Positions 20,478 through 30,162 of a stretch of DNA of 30,162 nt are shown here, one piece after another; the stretch's first letter is position 1, and every line of letters begins with the position of its first letter. The stretch is from Liolophura sinensis (taxonomy: Eukaryota > Mollusca > Polyplacophora > Chitonida > Chitonidae): the NCBI RefSeq assembly GCF_032854445.1, contig NW_027018407.1:1-30162 (forward strand), given 5' to 3'. Made by a program: the position numbers and the translations under genes. Below the pieces are notes generated by a model. The model saw only the letters and a list, made by a program, of their open reading frames with translations, was not told the DNA's origin and did no database searches.

Positions 20478-21027
20478 ATGCGCAATTGGGCTAGGCATCT
20501 CCAGCTGTTGAAAAATTGCAAATTTCCTTGGTTTCCATGGATTAAGAGCCGTTGCTGGGCACGTGATCTTGACATCATTGATTATTCATTTGTGGTTACA
20601 GCCAAAAGTATTGGTCGGAGAGCAAGGCGGTTTGCACCATTCGATTTCTCGTCACAAAATACGTCGGATTAGCCTCTTTCCAGCAGCATTGGAACAGTTT
20701 TCCCACTTTTGGATTTTTGCCTGGTCTTTTTGCTTATTGAAATCGGGTACATTAACTATGTACAATCGCGACTGGTCATTACTATATTCAACTTTTCATT
20801 ATAAGTTATGTGCTCTTCGGTAGCCCAGACGACGTCAAATCTTTGGGCCAAGCCCATTTAACTCACCCAGCAAATGTCTTACTTCTAAGTCGAAGACAAA
20901 CTCAATGTCTTTATCTACATGTAGAAAAAACCACACCATTTGTTTATAAAAAAACAAAAGGTACTTGATACAGTCTGCTGTAAAAAGTACAATTGAACAC
21001 TGACCCACATCAATAAGGTGCCAAAAG
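20478..21027 (+). repeat. Monomer M38 (h3-mB-t2)
   Basis: 550 bp. GGGCTAGGC near 20488, GTGGTTACAGCC near 20592 and GTGCTCTTCGG near 20810 are shared only with M45. It also has GCAAGGCGG near 20623. The tail has an extra A after the palindrome and CAAAAGG instead of CACAAGG, unlike M45. Confidence 0.96.
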
Positions 21028-21580
21028 ATGCGCAATTGGGCCAGGCATCTCCAGCTGTTGAAAAATTGCAAATTTCTATGGTTTCCATGGATTAAGAGCC
21101 GTTGCTGGGCACGTGATCTTGACATCATTGATTATTCATTTGTGGCTACAGCCAAAAGTATTGGTCGGAGAGCAACGCGGTTTGCACCATTCGATTTCTC
21201 GTCACAAAATACGTGGGATTAGCCTCTTACCAGCAGCATTGGAACAGTTTTTCTACTTTTGGATTTTTGCCTGGTCTTTTTGCGAATTGAAATCGGCTAC
21301 ATTAACTATGTACAATCGCGACTGGTCATTACTATATTCAACTTTTCATTATAAGTTATGTGCCCTTCGGTAGCCCAGACGACGTCAAATCTTTGGGCCA
21401 AGCCCATTTAACTCACCCAGCAAATGTCTTACTTCTAAGTCGAAGACAAACTCAATGTCTTTATCTACATGTAGAAAAACCACACCATTTGTATATCAAA
21501 AAAAAAACAAAAGGTACTTGATACAATCCGCTGTAAAAAGTACAATTGAACACTGACCCACATCAATAAGGTGCCAAAGG
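21028..21580 (+). repeat. Monomer M39 (h2-mD-t3)
   Basis: 553 bp. It has ACGTGGGATT near 21211. Its twin is M46. Confidence 0.96.
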
Positions 21581-22130
21581 ATGCGCAATTGGGCCAGGCA
21601 TCTCCAGCTGTTGAAAAATTGCAAATTTCCTTGGTTTCCATGGAGTAAGAGCCGTTGCTGGGCACGTGATCTTGACATCATTGATTATTCATTTGTGGCT
21701 ACAGCCAAAAGTATTGGTCGGAGAGCAACGCGGTTTGCACCATTCGATTTCTCGTCACAAAATACGTCGGATTAGCCTCTTACCAGCAGCATTGGAACAG
21801 TTTTTCTACTTTTGGATTTTTGCCTGGTCTTTTTGCTAATTGAAATCGGTTACATTAACTATGTACAATCGCGACTGGTCATTACTATATTCAGCATTTT
21901 ATTATAAGTTATGTGCCCTTCGGTAGCCCAGACGACGTCAAATCTTTGGGCCAAGCCCATTTAACTCACCCAGCAAATGTCTTACTCCTAAGTCGAAGAC
22001 AAACTCAATGTCTTTATCTACATGTAGAAAAACCACACCATTTGTTTATAAAAAAAACACAAGGTACTTGATACAGTCTGCTGTAAAAAGTACAATTGAA
22101 CACTGACCCACATCAATAAGGTGCCAAAAG
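21581..22130 (+). repeat. Monomer M40 (h1-mC-t2)
   Basis: 550 bp. It has GGTTAC near 21848, and TCAGCATTTTATT near 21891, shared only with its twin M47. Confidence 0.96.
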
Positions 22131-22680
22131 ATGCGCAATTGGGCCAGGCATCTCCAGCTGTTGAAAAATTGCAAATTTCCTTGGTTTCCATGGATTAAGA
22201 GCCGTTGCTGGGCACGTGATCTTGACATCATTGATTATTCATTTGTGGCTACAGCCAAAAGTATTGGTCGGAAAGCAACGCGGTTTGCACCATTCGATTT
22301 CTCGTCACAAAATACGTCGGATTAGCCTCTTTCCAGCAGCATTGGAACAGTTTTCCCACTTTTGGATTTTTGCCTGGTCTTTTTGCTTATTGAAATCGGG
22401 TACATTAACTATGTACAATCGCGACTGGTCATTACTATATTCAACTTTTCATTATAAGTTATGTGCCCTTCGGTAGCCCAGACGACGTCAAATCTTTGGG
22501 CCAAGCCCATTTAACTCACCCAGCAAATGTCTTACTCCTAAGTCGAAGACAAACTCAATGTCTTTATCTACATGTAGAAAAAACCACACCATTTGTTTAT
22601 AAAAAAACACAAGGTACTTGATACAGTCTGCTGTAAAAAGTACAATTGAACACTGACCCACATCAATAAGGTGCCAAAAG
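22131..22680 (+). repeat. Monomer M41 (h3-mB-t2)
   Basis: 550 bp. It has GGAAAGC and TTTCCAGC. ACTCC follows an mB middle, a combination otherwise seen only in its twin M48. There is an extra A after the palindrome near 22580, absent from M48. Confidence 0.96.
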
Positions 22681-23234
22681 ATGCGCAATTGGGCCAGGCA
22701 TCTCCAGCTGTTGAAAAATTGCAAATTTCTATGGTTTCCATGGATTAAGAGCCGTTGCTGGGCACGTGATCTTGACATCATTGATTATTCATTTGTGGCT
22801 ACAGCCAAAAGTATTGGTCGGAGAGCAACGCGGTTTGCACCATTCGATTTCTCGTCACAAAATACGTCGGATTAGCCTCTTACCAGCAGCATTGGAACAG
22901 TTTTTCTACTTTTGGATTTTTGCCTGTTCTTTTTGCGAATTGAAATCGGCTACATTAACTATGTACAATCGCGACTGGTCATTACTATATTCAACTTTTC
23001 ATTATAAGTTATGTGCCCTTCGGTAGCCCAGACGACGTCAAATCTTTGGGCCAAGCCCATTTAACTCACCCAGCAAATGTCTTTCTTCTAAGTCGAAGAC
23101 AATCTCAATGTCTTTATCTACATGTAGAAAAACCACACCATTTGTATATCAAAAAAAAAAACAAAAGGTACTTGATACAATCCGCTGTAAAAAGTACAAT
23201 TGAACACTGACCCACATCAATAAGGTGCCAAAGG
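22681..23234 (+). repeat. Monomer M42 (h2-mA-t3)
   Basis: 554 bp, one of the longest units. The length comes from an 11-A run near 23151-23161. GTCTTTCTTC near 23079 is shared with its twin M49 and also M6. Confidence 0.96.
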
Positions 23235-23782
23235 ATGCGCAATTGGGCCAGGCATCTCCAGCTGTTGAAAAATTGCAAATTTCCTTGGTTTCCATGGAGT
23301 AAGAGCCGTTGCTGGGCACGTGATCTTGACATCATTGATTATTCATTTGTGGCTACAGCCAAAAGTATTGGTCGGAGAGCAACGCGGTTTGCACCATTCG
23401 ATTTCTCGTCACAAAATACGTCGGATTAGCCTCTTACCAGCAGCATTGGAACAGTTTTTCTACTTTTGGATTTTTGCCTGTTCTTTTTGCGAATTGAAAT
23501 CGGCTACATTAACTATGTACCATCGCGACTGGTCATTACTATATTCAACTTTTCATTATAAGTTATGTGCCCTTCGGTAGCCCAGACGACGTCAAATCTT
23601 TGGGCCAAGCCATTTAACTCACCCAGCAAATGTCTTACTTCTAAGTCGAAGACAATCTCAATGTCTTTATTTACATGTAGAAAAACCACACCATTTGTAT
23701 ATAAAAAAACAAAAGGTACTTGATACAATCCGCTGTAAAAAGTACAATTGAACACTGACCCACATCAATAAGGTGCCAAAGG
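23235..23782 (+). repeat. Monomer M43 (h1-mA-t1)
   Basis: 548 bp. It has GTACCATCG near 23517 and CAATCTC near 23652. One C is lost in AAGCCATTT near 23608, where the twin M50 has AAGCCCATTT. Confidence 0.96.
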
Positions 23783-24332
23783 ATGCGCAATTGGGCCAGA
23801 CATCTCCAGCTGTTGAAAAATTGCAAATTTCCTTGGTTTCCATGGAGTAAGAGCCGTTGCTGGGCACGTGATCTTGACATCATTGATTATTCATTTGTGG
23901 CTACAGCCAAAAGTATTGGTCGGAGAGCAACGCGGTTTGCACCATTCGATTTCTCGTCACAAAATACGTCGGATTAGCCTCTTACCAGCAGCATTGGAAC
24001 AGTTTTTCTACTTTTGGATTTTTGCCTGTTCTTTTTGCGAATTGAAATCGGCTACATTAACTATGTACAATCGCGACTGGTCATTACTATATTCAGCATT
24101 TCATTATAAGTTATGTGCCCTTCGGTAGCCCAGACGACGTCAAATCTTTGGGCCAAGCCCATTTAACTCACCCAGCAAATGTCTTACTCCTAAGTCGAAG
24201 ACAAACTCAATGTCTTTATCTACATGTAGAAAAACCACACCATTTGTTTATAAAAAAAACACAAGGTACTTGATACAGTCTGCTGTAAAAAGTACAATTG
24301 AACACTGACCCACATCAATAAGGTGCCAAAAG
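23783..24332 (+). repeat. Monomer M44 (h1, mA joined to mC 3' part, t2)
   Basis: 550 bp. It has CCAGACATC near 23797. From 23848 on it equals M37, which sets the junction between the two copies of the 7-unit duplication. Confidence 0.96.
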
Positions 24333-24881
24333 ATGCGCAATTGGGCTAGGCATCTCCAGCTGTTGAAAAATTGCAAATTTCCTTGGTTTCCATGGATTAA
24401 GAGCCGTTGCTGGGCACGTGATCTTGACATCATTGATTATTCATTTGTGGTTACAGCCAAAAGTATTGGTCGGAGAGCAAGGCGGTTTGCACCATTCGAT
24501 TTCTCGTCACAAAATACGTCGGATTAGCCTCTTTCCAGCAGCATTGGAACAGTTTTCCCACTTTTGGATTTTTGCCTGGTCTTTTTGCTTATTGAAATCG
24601 GGTACATTAACTATGTACAATCGCGACTGGTCATTACTATATTCAACTTTTCATTATAAGTTATGTGCTCTTCGGTAGCCCAGACGACGTCAAATCTTTG
24701 GGCCAAGCCCATTTAACTCACCCAGCAAATGTCTTACTTCTAAGTCGAAGACAAACTCAATGTCTTTATCTACATGTAGAAAAACCACACCATTTGTTTA
24801 TAAAAAAACACAAGGTACTTGATACAGTCTGCTGTAAAAAGTACAATTGAACACTGACCCACATCAATAAGGTGCCAAAAG
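24333..24881 (+). repeat. Monomer M45 (h3-mB-t2), twin of M38
   Basis: 549 bp. It carries all three variants otherwise private to M38 (GGGCTAGGC, GTGGTTACAGCC, GTGCTCTTCGG). Confidence 0.96.
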
Positions 24882-25434
24882 ATGCGCAATTGGGCCAGGC
24901 ATCTCCAGCTGTTGAAAAATTGCAAATTTCTATGGTTTCCATGGATTAAGAGCCGTTGCTGGGCACGTGATCTTGACATCATTGATTATTCATTTGTGGC
25001 TACAGCCAAAAGTATTGGTCGGAGAGCAACGCGGTTTGCACCATTCGATTTCTCGTCACAAAATACGTGGGATTAGCCTCTTACCAGCAGCATTGGAACA
25101 GTTTTTCTACTTTTGGATTTTTGCCTGGTCTTTTTGCGAATTGAAATCGGCTACATTAACTATGTACAATCGCGACTGGTCATTACTATATTCAACTTTT
25201 CATTATAAGTTATGTGCCCTTCGGTAGCCCAGACGACGTCAAATCTTTGGGCCAAGCCCATTTAACTCACCCAGCAAATGTCTTACTTCTAAGTCGAAGA
25301 CAAACTCAATGTCTTTATCTACATGTAGAAAAACCACACCATTTGTATATCAAAAAAAAAACAAAAGGTACTTGATACAATCCGCTGTAAAAAGTACAAT
25401 TGAACACTGACCCACATCAATAAGGTGCCAAAGG
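24882..25434 (+). repeat. Monomer M46 (h2-mD-t3), twin of M39
   Basis: 553 bp. No difference from M39 was noticed within the unit. Confidence 0.96.
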
Positions 25435-25984
25435 ATGCGCAATTGGGCCAGGCATCTCCAGCTGTTGAAAAATTGCAAATTTCCTTGGTTTCCATGGAGT
25501 AAGAGCCGTTGCTGGGCACGTGATCTTGACATCATTGATTATTCATTTGTGGCTACAGCCAAAAGTATTGGTCGGAGAGCAACGCGGTTTGCACCATTCG
25601 ATTTCTCGTCACAAAATACGTCGGATTAGCCTCTTACCAGCAGCATTGGAACAGTTTTTCTACTTTTGGATTTTTGCCTGGTCTTTTTGCTAATTGAAAT
25701 CGGTTACATTAACTATGTACAATCGCGACTGGTCATTACTATATTCAGCATTTTATTATAAGTTATGTGCCCTTCGGTAGCCCAGACGACGTCAAATCTT
25801 TGGGCCAAGCCCATTTAACTCACCCAGCAAATGTCTTACTCCTAAGTCGAAGACAAACTCAATGTCTTTATCTACATGTAGAAAAACCACACCATTTGTT
25901 TATAAAAAAAACACAAGGTACTTGATACAGTCTGCTGTAAAAAGTACAATTGAACACTGACCCACATCAATAAGGTGCCAAAAG
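25435..25984 (+). repeat. Monomer M47 (h1-mC-t2), twin of M40
   Basis: 550 bp. It shares TCAGCATTTTATT with M40. Confidence 0.96.
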
Positions 25985-26533
25985 ATGCGCAATTGGGCCA
26001 GGCATCTCCAGCTGTTGAAAAATTGCAAATTTCCTTGGTTTCCATGGATTAAGAGCCGTTGCTGGGCACGTGATCTTGACATCATTGATTATTCATTTGT
26101 GGCTACAGCCAAAAGTATTGGTCGGAAAGCAACGCGGTTTGCACCATTCGATTTCTCGTCACAAAATACGTCGGATTAGCCTCTTTCCAGCAGCATTGGA
26201 ACAGTTTTCCCACTTTTGGATTTTTGCCTGGTCTTTTTGCTTATTGAAATCGGGTACATTAACTATGTACAATCGCGACTGGTCATTACTATATTCAACT
26301 TTTCATTATAAGTTATGTGCCCTTCGGTAGCCCAGACGACGTCAAATCTTTGGGCCAAGCCCATTTAACTCACCCAGCAAATGTCTTACTCCTAAGTCGA
26401 AGACAAACTCAATGTCTTTATCTACATGTAGAAAAACCACACCATTTGTTTATAAAAAAACACAAGGTACTTGATACAGTCTGCTGTAAAAAGTACAATT
26501 GAACACTGACCCACATCAATAAGGTGCCAAAAG
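25985..26533 (+). repeat. Monomer M48 (h3-mB-t2), twin of M41
   Basis: 549 bp. It differs from M41 by one A after the palindrome. Confidence 0.96.
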
Positions 26534-27087
26534 ATGCGCAATTGGGCCAGGCATCTCCAGCTGTTGAAAAATTGCAAATTTCTATGGTTTCCATGGATTA
26601 AGAGCCGTTGCTGGGCACGTGATCTTGACATCATTGATTATTCATTTGTGGCTACAGCCAAAAGTATTGGTCGGAGAGCAACGCGGTTTGCACCATTCGA
26701 TTTCTCGTCACAAAATACGTCGGATTAGCCTCTTACCAGCAGCATTGGAACAGTTTTTCTACTTTTGGATTTTTGCCTGTTCTTTTTGCGAATTGAAATC
26801 GGCTACATTAACTATGTACAATCGCGACTGGTCATTACTATATTCAACTTTTCATTATAAGTTATGTGCCCTTCGGTAGCCCAGACGACGTCAAATCTTT
26901 GGGCCAAGCCCATTTAACTCACCCAGCAAATGTCTTTCTTCTAAGTCGAAGACAATCTCAATGTCTTTATCTACATGTAGAAAAACCACACCATTTGTAT
27001 ATCAAAAAAAAAAACAAAAGGTACTTGATACAATCCGCTGTAAAAAGTACAATTGAACACTGACCCACATCAATAAGGTGCCAAAGG
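26534..27087 (+). repeat. Monomer M49 (h2-mA-t3), twin of M42
   Basis: 554 bp with the same 11-A run and GTCTTTCTTC as M42. Confidence 0.96.
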
Positions 27088-27636
27088 ATGCGCAATTGGG
27101 CCAGGCATCTCCAGCTGTTGAAAAATTGCAAATTTCCTTGGTTTCCATGGAGTAAGAGCCGTTGCTGGGCACGTGATCTTGACATCATTGATTATTCATT
27201 TGTGGCTACAGCCAAAAGTATTGGTCGGAGAGCAACGCGGTTTGCACCATTCGATTTCTCGTCACAAAATACGTCGGATTAGCCTCTTACCAGCAGCATT
27301 GGAACAGTTTTTCTACTTTTGGATTTTTGCCTGTTCTTTTTGCGAATTGAAATCGGCTACATTAACTATGTACCATCGCGACTGGTCATTACTATATTCA
27401 ACTTTTCATTATAAGTTATGTGCCCTTCGGTAGCCCAGACGACGTCAAATCTTTGGGCCAAGCCCATTTAACTCACCCAGCAAATGTCTTACTTCTAAGT
27501 CGAAGACAATCTCAATGTCTTTATTTACATGTAGAAAAACCACACCATTTGTATATAAAAAAACAAAAGGTACTTGATACAATCCGCTGTAAAAAGTACA
27601 ATTGAACACTGACCCACATCAATAAGGTGCCAAAGG
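27088..27636 (+). repeat. Monomer M50 (h1-mA-t1), twin of M43
   Basis: 549 bp. It retains the C missing in M43. Confidence 0.96.
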
Positions 27637-28185
27637 ATGCGCAATTGGGCCAGACATCTCCAGCTGTTGAAAAATTGCAAATTTCCTTGGTTTCCATGGA
27701 GTAAGAGCCGTTGCTGGGCACGTGATCTTGACATCATTGATTATTCATTTGTGGCTACAGCCAAAAGTATTGGTCGGAGAGCAACGCGGTTTGCACCATT
27801 CGATTTCTCGTCACAAAATACGTCGGATTAGCCTCTTACCAGCAGCATTGGAACAGTTTTCCCACTTTTGGATTTTTGCCCGGTCTTTTTGCTTATTGAA
27901 ATCGGGTACATTAACTATGTACAATCGCGACTGGTCATTACTATATTCAACTTTTCATTATAAGTTATGTGCCCTTCGGTAGCCCAGACGACGTCAAATC
28001 TTTGGGCCAAGCCCATTTAACTCACCCAGCAAATGTCTTACTTCTAAGTCGAAGACAAACTCAATGTCTTTATCTACATGTAGAAAAACCACACCATTTG
28101 TTTATAAAAAAACACAAGGTACTTGATACAGTCTGCTGTAAAAAGTACAATTGAACACTGACCCACATCAATAAGGTGCCAAAAG
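27637..28185 (+). repeat. Monomer M51 (M44-like head, then mB-t2), chimeric
   Basis: 549 bp. It follows M44 (CCAGACATC, GGAGAGC, TTACCAGC) to 27860, then switches to TTTTCCCAC and mB. GCCCGGTC near 27880 recalls M28. The switch is the right breakpoint of the 7-unit duplication. Confidence 0.96.
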
Positions 28186-28734
28186 ATGCGCAATTGGGCC
28201 AGGCATCTCCAGCTGTTGAAAAATTGCAAATTTCCTTGGTTTCCATGGATTAAGAGCCGTTGCTGGGCACGTGATCTTGACATCATTGATTATTCATTTG
28301 TGGCTACAGCCAAAAGTATTGGTCGGAAAGCAACGCGGTTTGCACCATTCGATTTCTCGTCACAAAATACGTCGGATTAGCCTCTTTCCAGCAGCATTGG
28401 AACAGTTTTCCCACTTTTGGATATTTGCCTGGTCTTTTTGCTTATTGAAATCGGGTACATTAACTATGTACATTCGCGACTGGTCATTACTATATTCAAC
28501 TTTTCATTATAAGTTATGTGCCCTTCGGTAGCCCAGACGACGTCAAATCTTTGGGCCAAGCCCATTTAACTCACCCAGCAAATGTCTTACTTCTAAGTCG
28601 AAGACAAACTCAATGTCTTTATCTACATGTAGAAAAACCACACCATTTGTTTATAAAAAAACACAAGGTACTTGATACAGTCTGCTGTAAAAAGTACAAT
28701 TGAACACTGACCCACATCAATAAGGTGCCAAAAG
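28186..28734 (+). repeat. Monomer M52 (h3-mB-t2)
   Basis: 549 bp. It is close to M41/M48 but has ACTTC rather than ACTCC, a private GGATATTTGCC near 28420 and GTACATTCG near 28469. Confidence 0.96.
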
Positions 28735-29286
28735 ATGCGCAATTGGGCCAGGCATCTCCAGCTGTTGAAAAATTGCAAATTTCTATGGTTTCCATGGATT
28801 AAGAGCTGTTGCTGGGCACGTGATCTTGACATCATTGATTATTCATTTGTGGCTACAGCCAAAAGTATTGGTCGGAGAGCAACGCGGTTTGCACCATTCG
28901 ATTTCTCGTCACAAAATACGTCGGATTAGCCTCTTACCAGCAGCATTGGAACAGTTTTTCTACTTTTGGATTTTTGCCTGGTCTTTTTGCGAATTGAAAT
29001 CGGCTACATTAACTATGTACAATCGCGACTGGTCATTACTATATTCAACTTTTCATTATAAGTTATGTGCCCTTCGGTAGCCCAGACGACGTCAAATCTT
29101 TGGGCCAAGCCCATTTAACTCACCCAGCAAATGTCTTACTTCTAAGTCGAAGACAAACTCAATGTCTTTATCTACATGTAGAAAAACCACACCATTTGTA
29201 TATCAAAAAAAAACAAAAGGTACTTGATACAATCCGCTGTAAAAAGTACAATTGAACACTGACCCACATCAATAAGGTGCCAAAGG
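28735..29286 (+). repeat. Monomer M53 (h2-mD-t3)
   Basis: 552 bp. It is like M39/M46 but with ACGTCGGATT and a private GAGCTGTTGC near 28803. Confidence 0.96.
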
Positions 29287-29839
29287 ATGCGCAATTGGGC
29301 CAGGCATCTCCAGCTGTTGAAAAATTGCAAATTTCTATGGTTTCCATGGATTAAGAGCCGTTGCTGGGCACGTGATCTTGACATCATTGATTATTCATTT
29401 GTGGCTACAGCCAAAAGTATTGGTCGGAGAGCAACGCGGTTTGCACCATTCGATTTCTCGTCACAAAATACGTCGGATTAGCCTCTTACCAGCAGCATTG
29501 GAACAGTTTTTCTACTTTTGGATTTTTGCCTGTTCTTTTTGCGAATTGAAATCGGCTACATTAACTATGTACAATCGCGACTGGTCATTACTATATTCAA
29601 CTTTTCATTATAAGTTATGTGCCCTTCGGTAGCCCAGACGACGTCAAATCTTTGGGCCAAGCCCATTTAACTCACCCAGCAAATGTCTTACTTCTAAGTC
29701 GAAGACAATCTCAATGTCTTTATCTACATGTAGAAAAACCACACCATTTGTATATCAAAAAAAAAACAAAAGGTACTTGATACAATCCGCTGTAAAAAGT
29801 ACAATTGAACACTGACCCACATCAATAAGGTGCCAAAGG
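29287..29839 (+). repeat. Monomer M54 (h2-mA-t3) after a t3 tail, recombinant
   Basis: 553 bp. It is the only unit in which a plain t3 tail ending AAAGG leads into an h2 head. From the middle onward it resembles M42/M49. Confidence 0.96.
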
Positions 29840-30162
29840 ATGCGCAATTGGGCCAGGCATCTCCAGCTGTTGAAAAATTGCAAATTTCCTTGGTTTCCAT
29901 GGAGTAAGAGCCGTTGCTGGGCACGTGATCTTGACATCATTGATTATTCATTTGTGGCTACAGCCAAAAGTATTGGTCGGAGAGCAACGCGGTTTGCACC
30001 ATTCGATTTCTCGTCACAAAATACGTCGGATTAGCCTCTTACCAGCAGCATTGGAACAGTTTTTCTACTTTTGGATTTTTGCCTGTTCTTTTTGCGAATT
30101 GAAATCGGCTACATTAACTATGTACCATCGCGACTGGTCATTACTATATTCAACTTTTCATT
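29840..30162 (+). repeat. Partial monomer at right edge (M55, h1-mA)
   Basis: The first 323 bp of a unit, ending inside AACTTTTCATT. GTACCATCG near 30122 ties it to M43/M50, so M54-M55 continue the M49-M50 order. Confidence 0.95.

Larger units (their letters stand above)
19993..23847 (+). repeat. Higher-order repeat, 7 monomers, copy 1
   Basis: This stretch aligns to 23848-27701 with a constant offset of 3853-3855 bp. Rare variants are shared in order: GGGCTAGGC, GTGGTTACAGCC, GTGCTCTTCGG, ACGTGGGATT, TCAGCATTTTATT, the 11-A run and GTACCATCG. By eye I count only about four differences in roughly 4.0 kb: an extra A near 20927, CAAAAGG for CACAAGG near 20955, an extra A near 22580 and a lost C near 23608. 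The left limit is the last mismatch at 19992 (GGATT against GGAGT). Confidence 0.93.
23848..27701 (+). repeat. Higher-order repeat, 7 monomers, copy 2
   Basis: Directly abuts copy 1. The match to the start of this copy continues for another ~160 bp past its end, to 27860, where TTTTTCTAC gives way to TTTTCCCAC. A single unequal exchange or a replication-based tandem duplication of about 3.85 kb would explain the pair. Confidence 0.93.
1..30162. repeat. Tandem satellite array, ~550-bp monomer, 54 complete copies
   Basis: The motif ATGCGCAATTGGG recurs 55 times at intervals of 548-554 bp (mean 550.5) and always on the plus strand. The sequence between occurrences aligns along its whole length with only a few substitutions and one- or two-base indels. 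Most length variation comes from one A-run (6-11 A) near the end of the unit and from T-runs. Composition is about 41% G+C by hand count of 540 bp. CCATGG and GACGTC occur in every unit I checked, CACGTG in all but M11, and CAGCTG in all but M17. No unique sequence, gene or transposon interrupts the array. It is satellite DNA of a eukaryote in my judgement, of unrecognised family. Module codes (h1-h4, mA-mD, t1-t3) used in the monomer entries are defined in the summary. Confidence 0.98.

Noticed and set aside
27173-27433. Recurrent 86-codon plus-strand open frame, one per monomer, starting at ATCTTGACATC context with a GTG start
   Set aside because: It recurs only because the monomers are nearly identical. 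Single-base indels in T- and A-runs break it in several units (for example M1, M6, M9, M35). Overlapping frames on the other strand are equally open, start codons lack context, and I recognise no domain. It reads as chance openness of a repeated unit.
1-30162. CRISPR array
   Set aside because: The period is 550 bp with no short repeat/unique spacer alternation; the whole unit is repeated.
1-30162. Tandem transposon or LTR element
   Set aside because: No terminal inverted repeats, primer-binding site, polypurine tract or coding remnants of reverse transcriptase, integrase or transposase were recognised in the unit.

Overview
The whole window is one uninterrupted tandem satellite array. A unit of about 550 bp repeats head to tail from the first base to the last: 54 complete monomers (548-554 bp, mean 550.5) plus a 112-bp partial at the left edge and a 323-bp partial at the right edge. 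All copies lie in the same orientation. I see no protein-coding gene, tRNA, rRNA, mobile element, CRISPR array or unique flanking sequence, so neither array boundary is in view. A 30-kb non-coding satellite with block-wise homogenised variants is typical of eukaryotic heterochromatin (centromeric, pericentromeric or subtelomeric). I do not recognise the family and cannot name the organism. Hand counting over 540 bp (7861-8400) gives about 41% G+C and a CpG observed/expected ratio near 0.8. That ratio argues against a long-resident, heavily methylated vertebrate-type satellite.

Phase and codes. Monomers M1-M54 each start at the invariant motif ATGCGCAATTGGG (positions 113, 667, 1219 ... 29840). 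They are mosaics of a few co-segregating haplotype modules. Head: h1 = CCTTGG..GGAGTAAG; h2 = CTATGG..GGATTAAG; h3 = hybrid CCTTGG..GGATTAAG; h4 = h1 with GCACATTT and GTGCACGTG. Middle: mA = TTTTTCTAC/CCTGTTC/GCGAATTG/GGCTAC; mB = TTTTCCCAC/CCTGGTC/GCTTATTG/GGGTAC; mC = TTTTTCTAC/CCTGGTC/GCTAATTG plus TCAGCATTT and ACTCC; mD = TTTTTCTAC/CCTGGTC/GCGAATTG. Tail: t1 = GTATATAAA..ATCCGCTG; t2 = GTTTATAAA..GTCTGCTG; t3 = GTATATCAAA..ATCCGCTG.

Layout. 1-3.3 kb: monomers with many private substitutions and indels (array edge, or poor consensus). 3.4-7.5 kb: a 2.5-monomer block repeated 5 monomers later. 7.5-19 kb: a 3.75-kb block repeated 14 monomers later, with shorter echoes at 2, 4, 5 and 12 monomers. 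13.08-13.73 kb: a local cluster of private indels and a chimeric monomer. 20-27.9 kb: a young 7-monomer (3.85 kb) tandem duplication, nearly identical between copies. 27.9-30.16 kb: related monomers in a new order.

The array reads as a record of repeated unequal exchange and conversion, giving an irregular higher-order repeat with favoured steps of 5 and 7 monomers. Each unit also carries conserved short dyads (a 12-bp palindrome, several hairpin-capable repeats), a CACGTGAT E-box/CDEI-like site and a TATA-like A-tract. These are candidates for protein binding or transcription, but none is shown to function.
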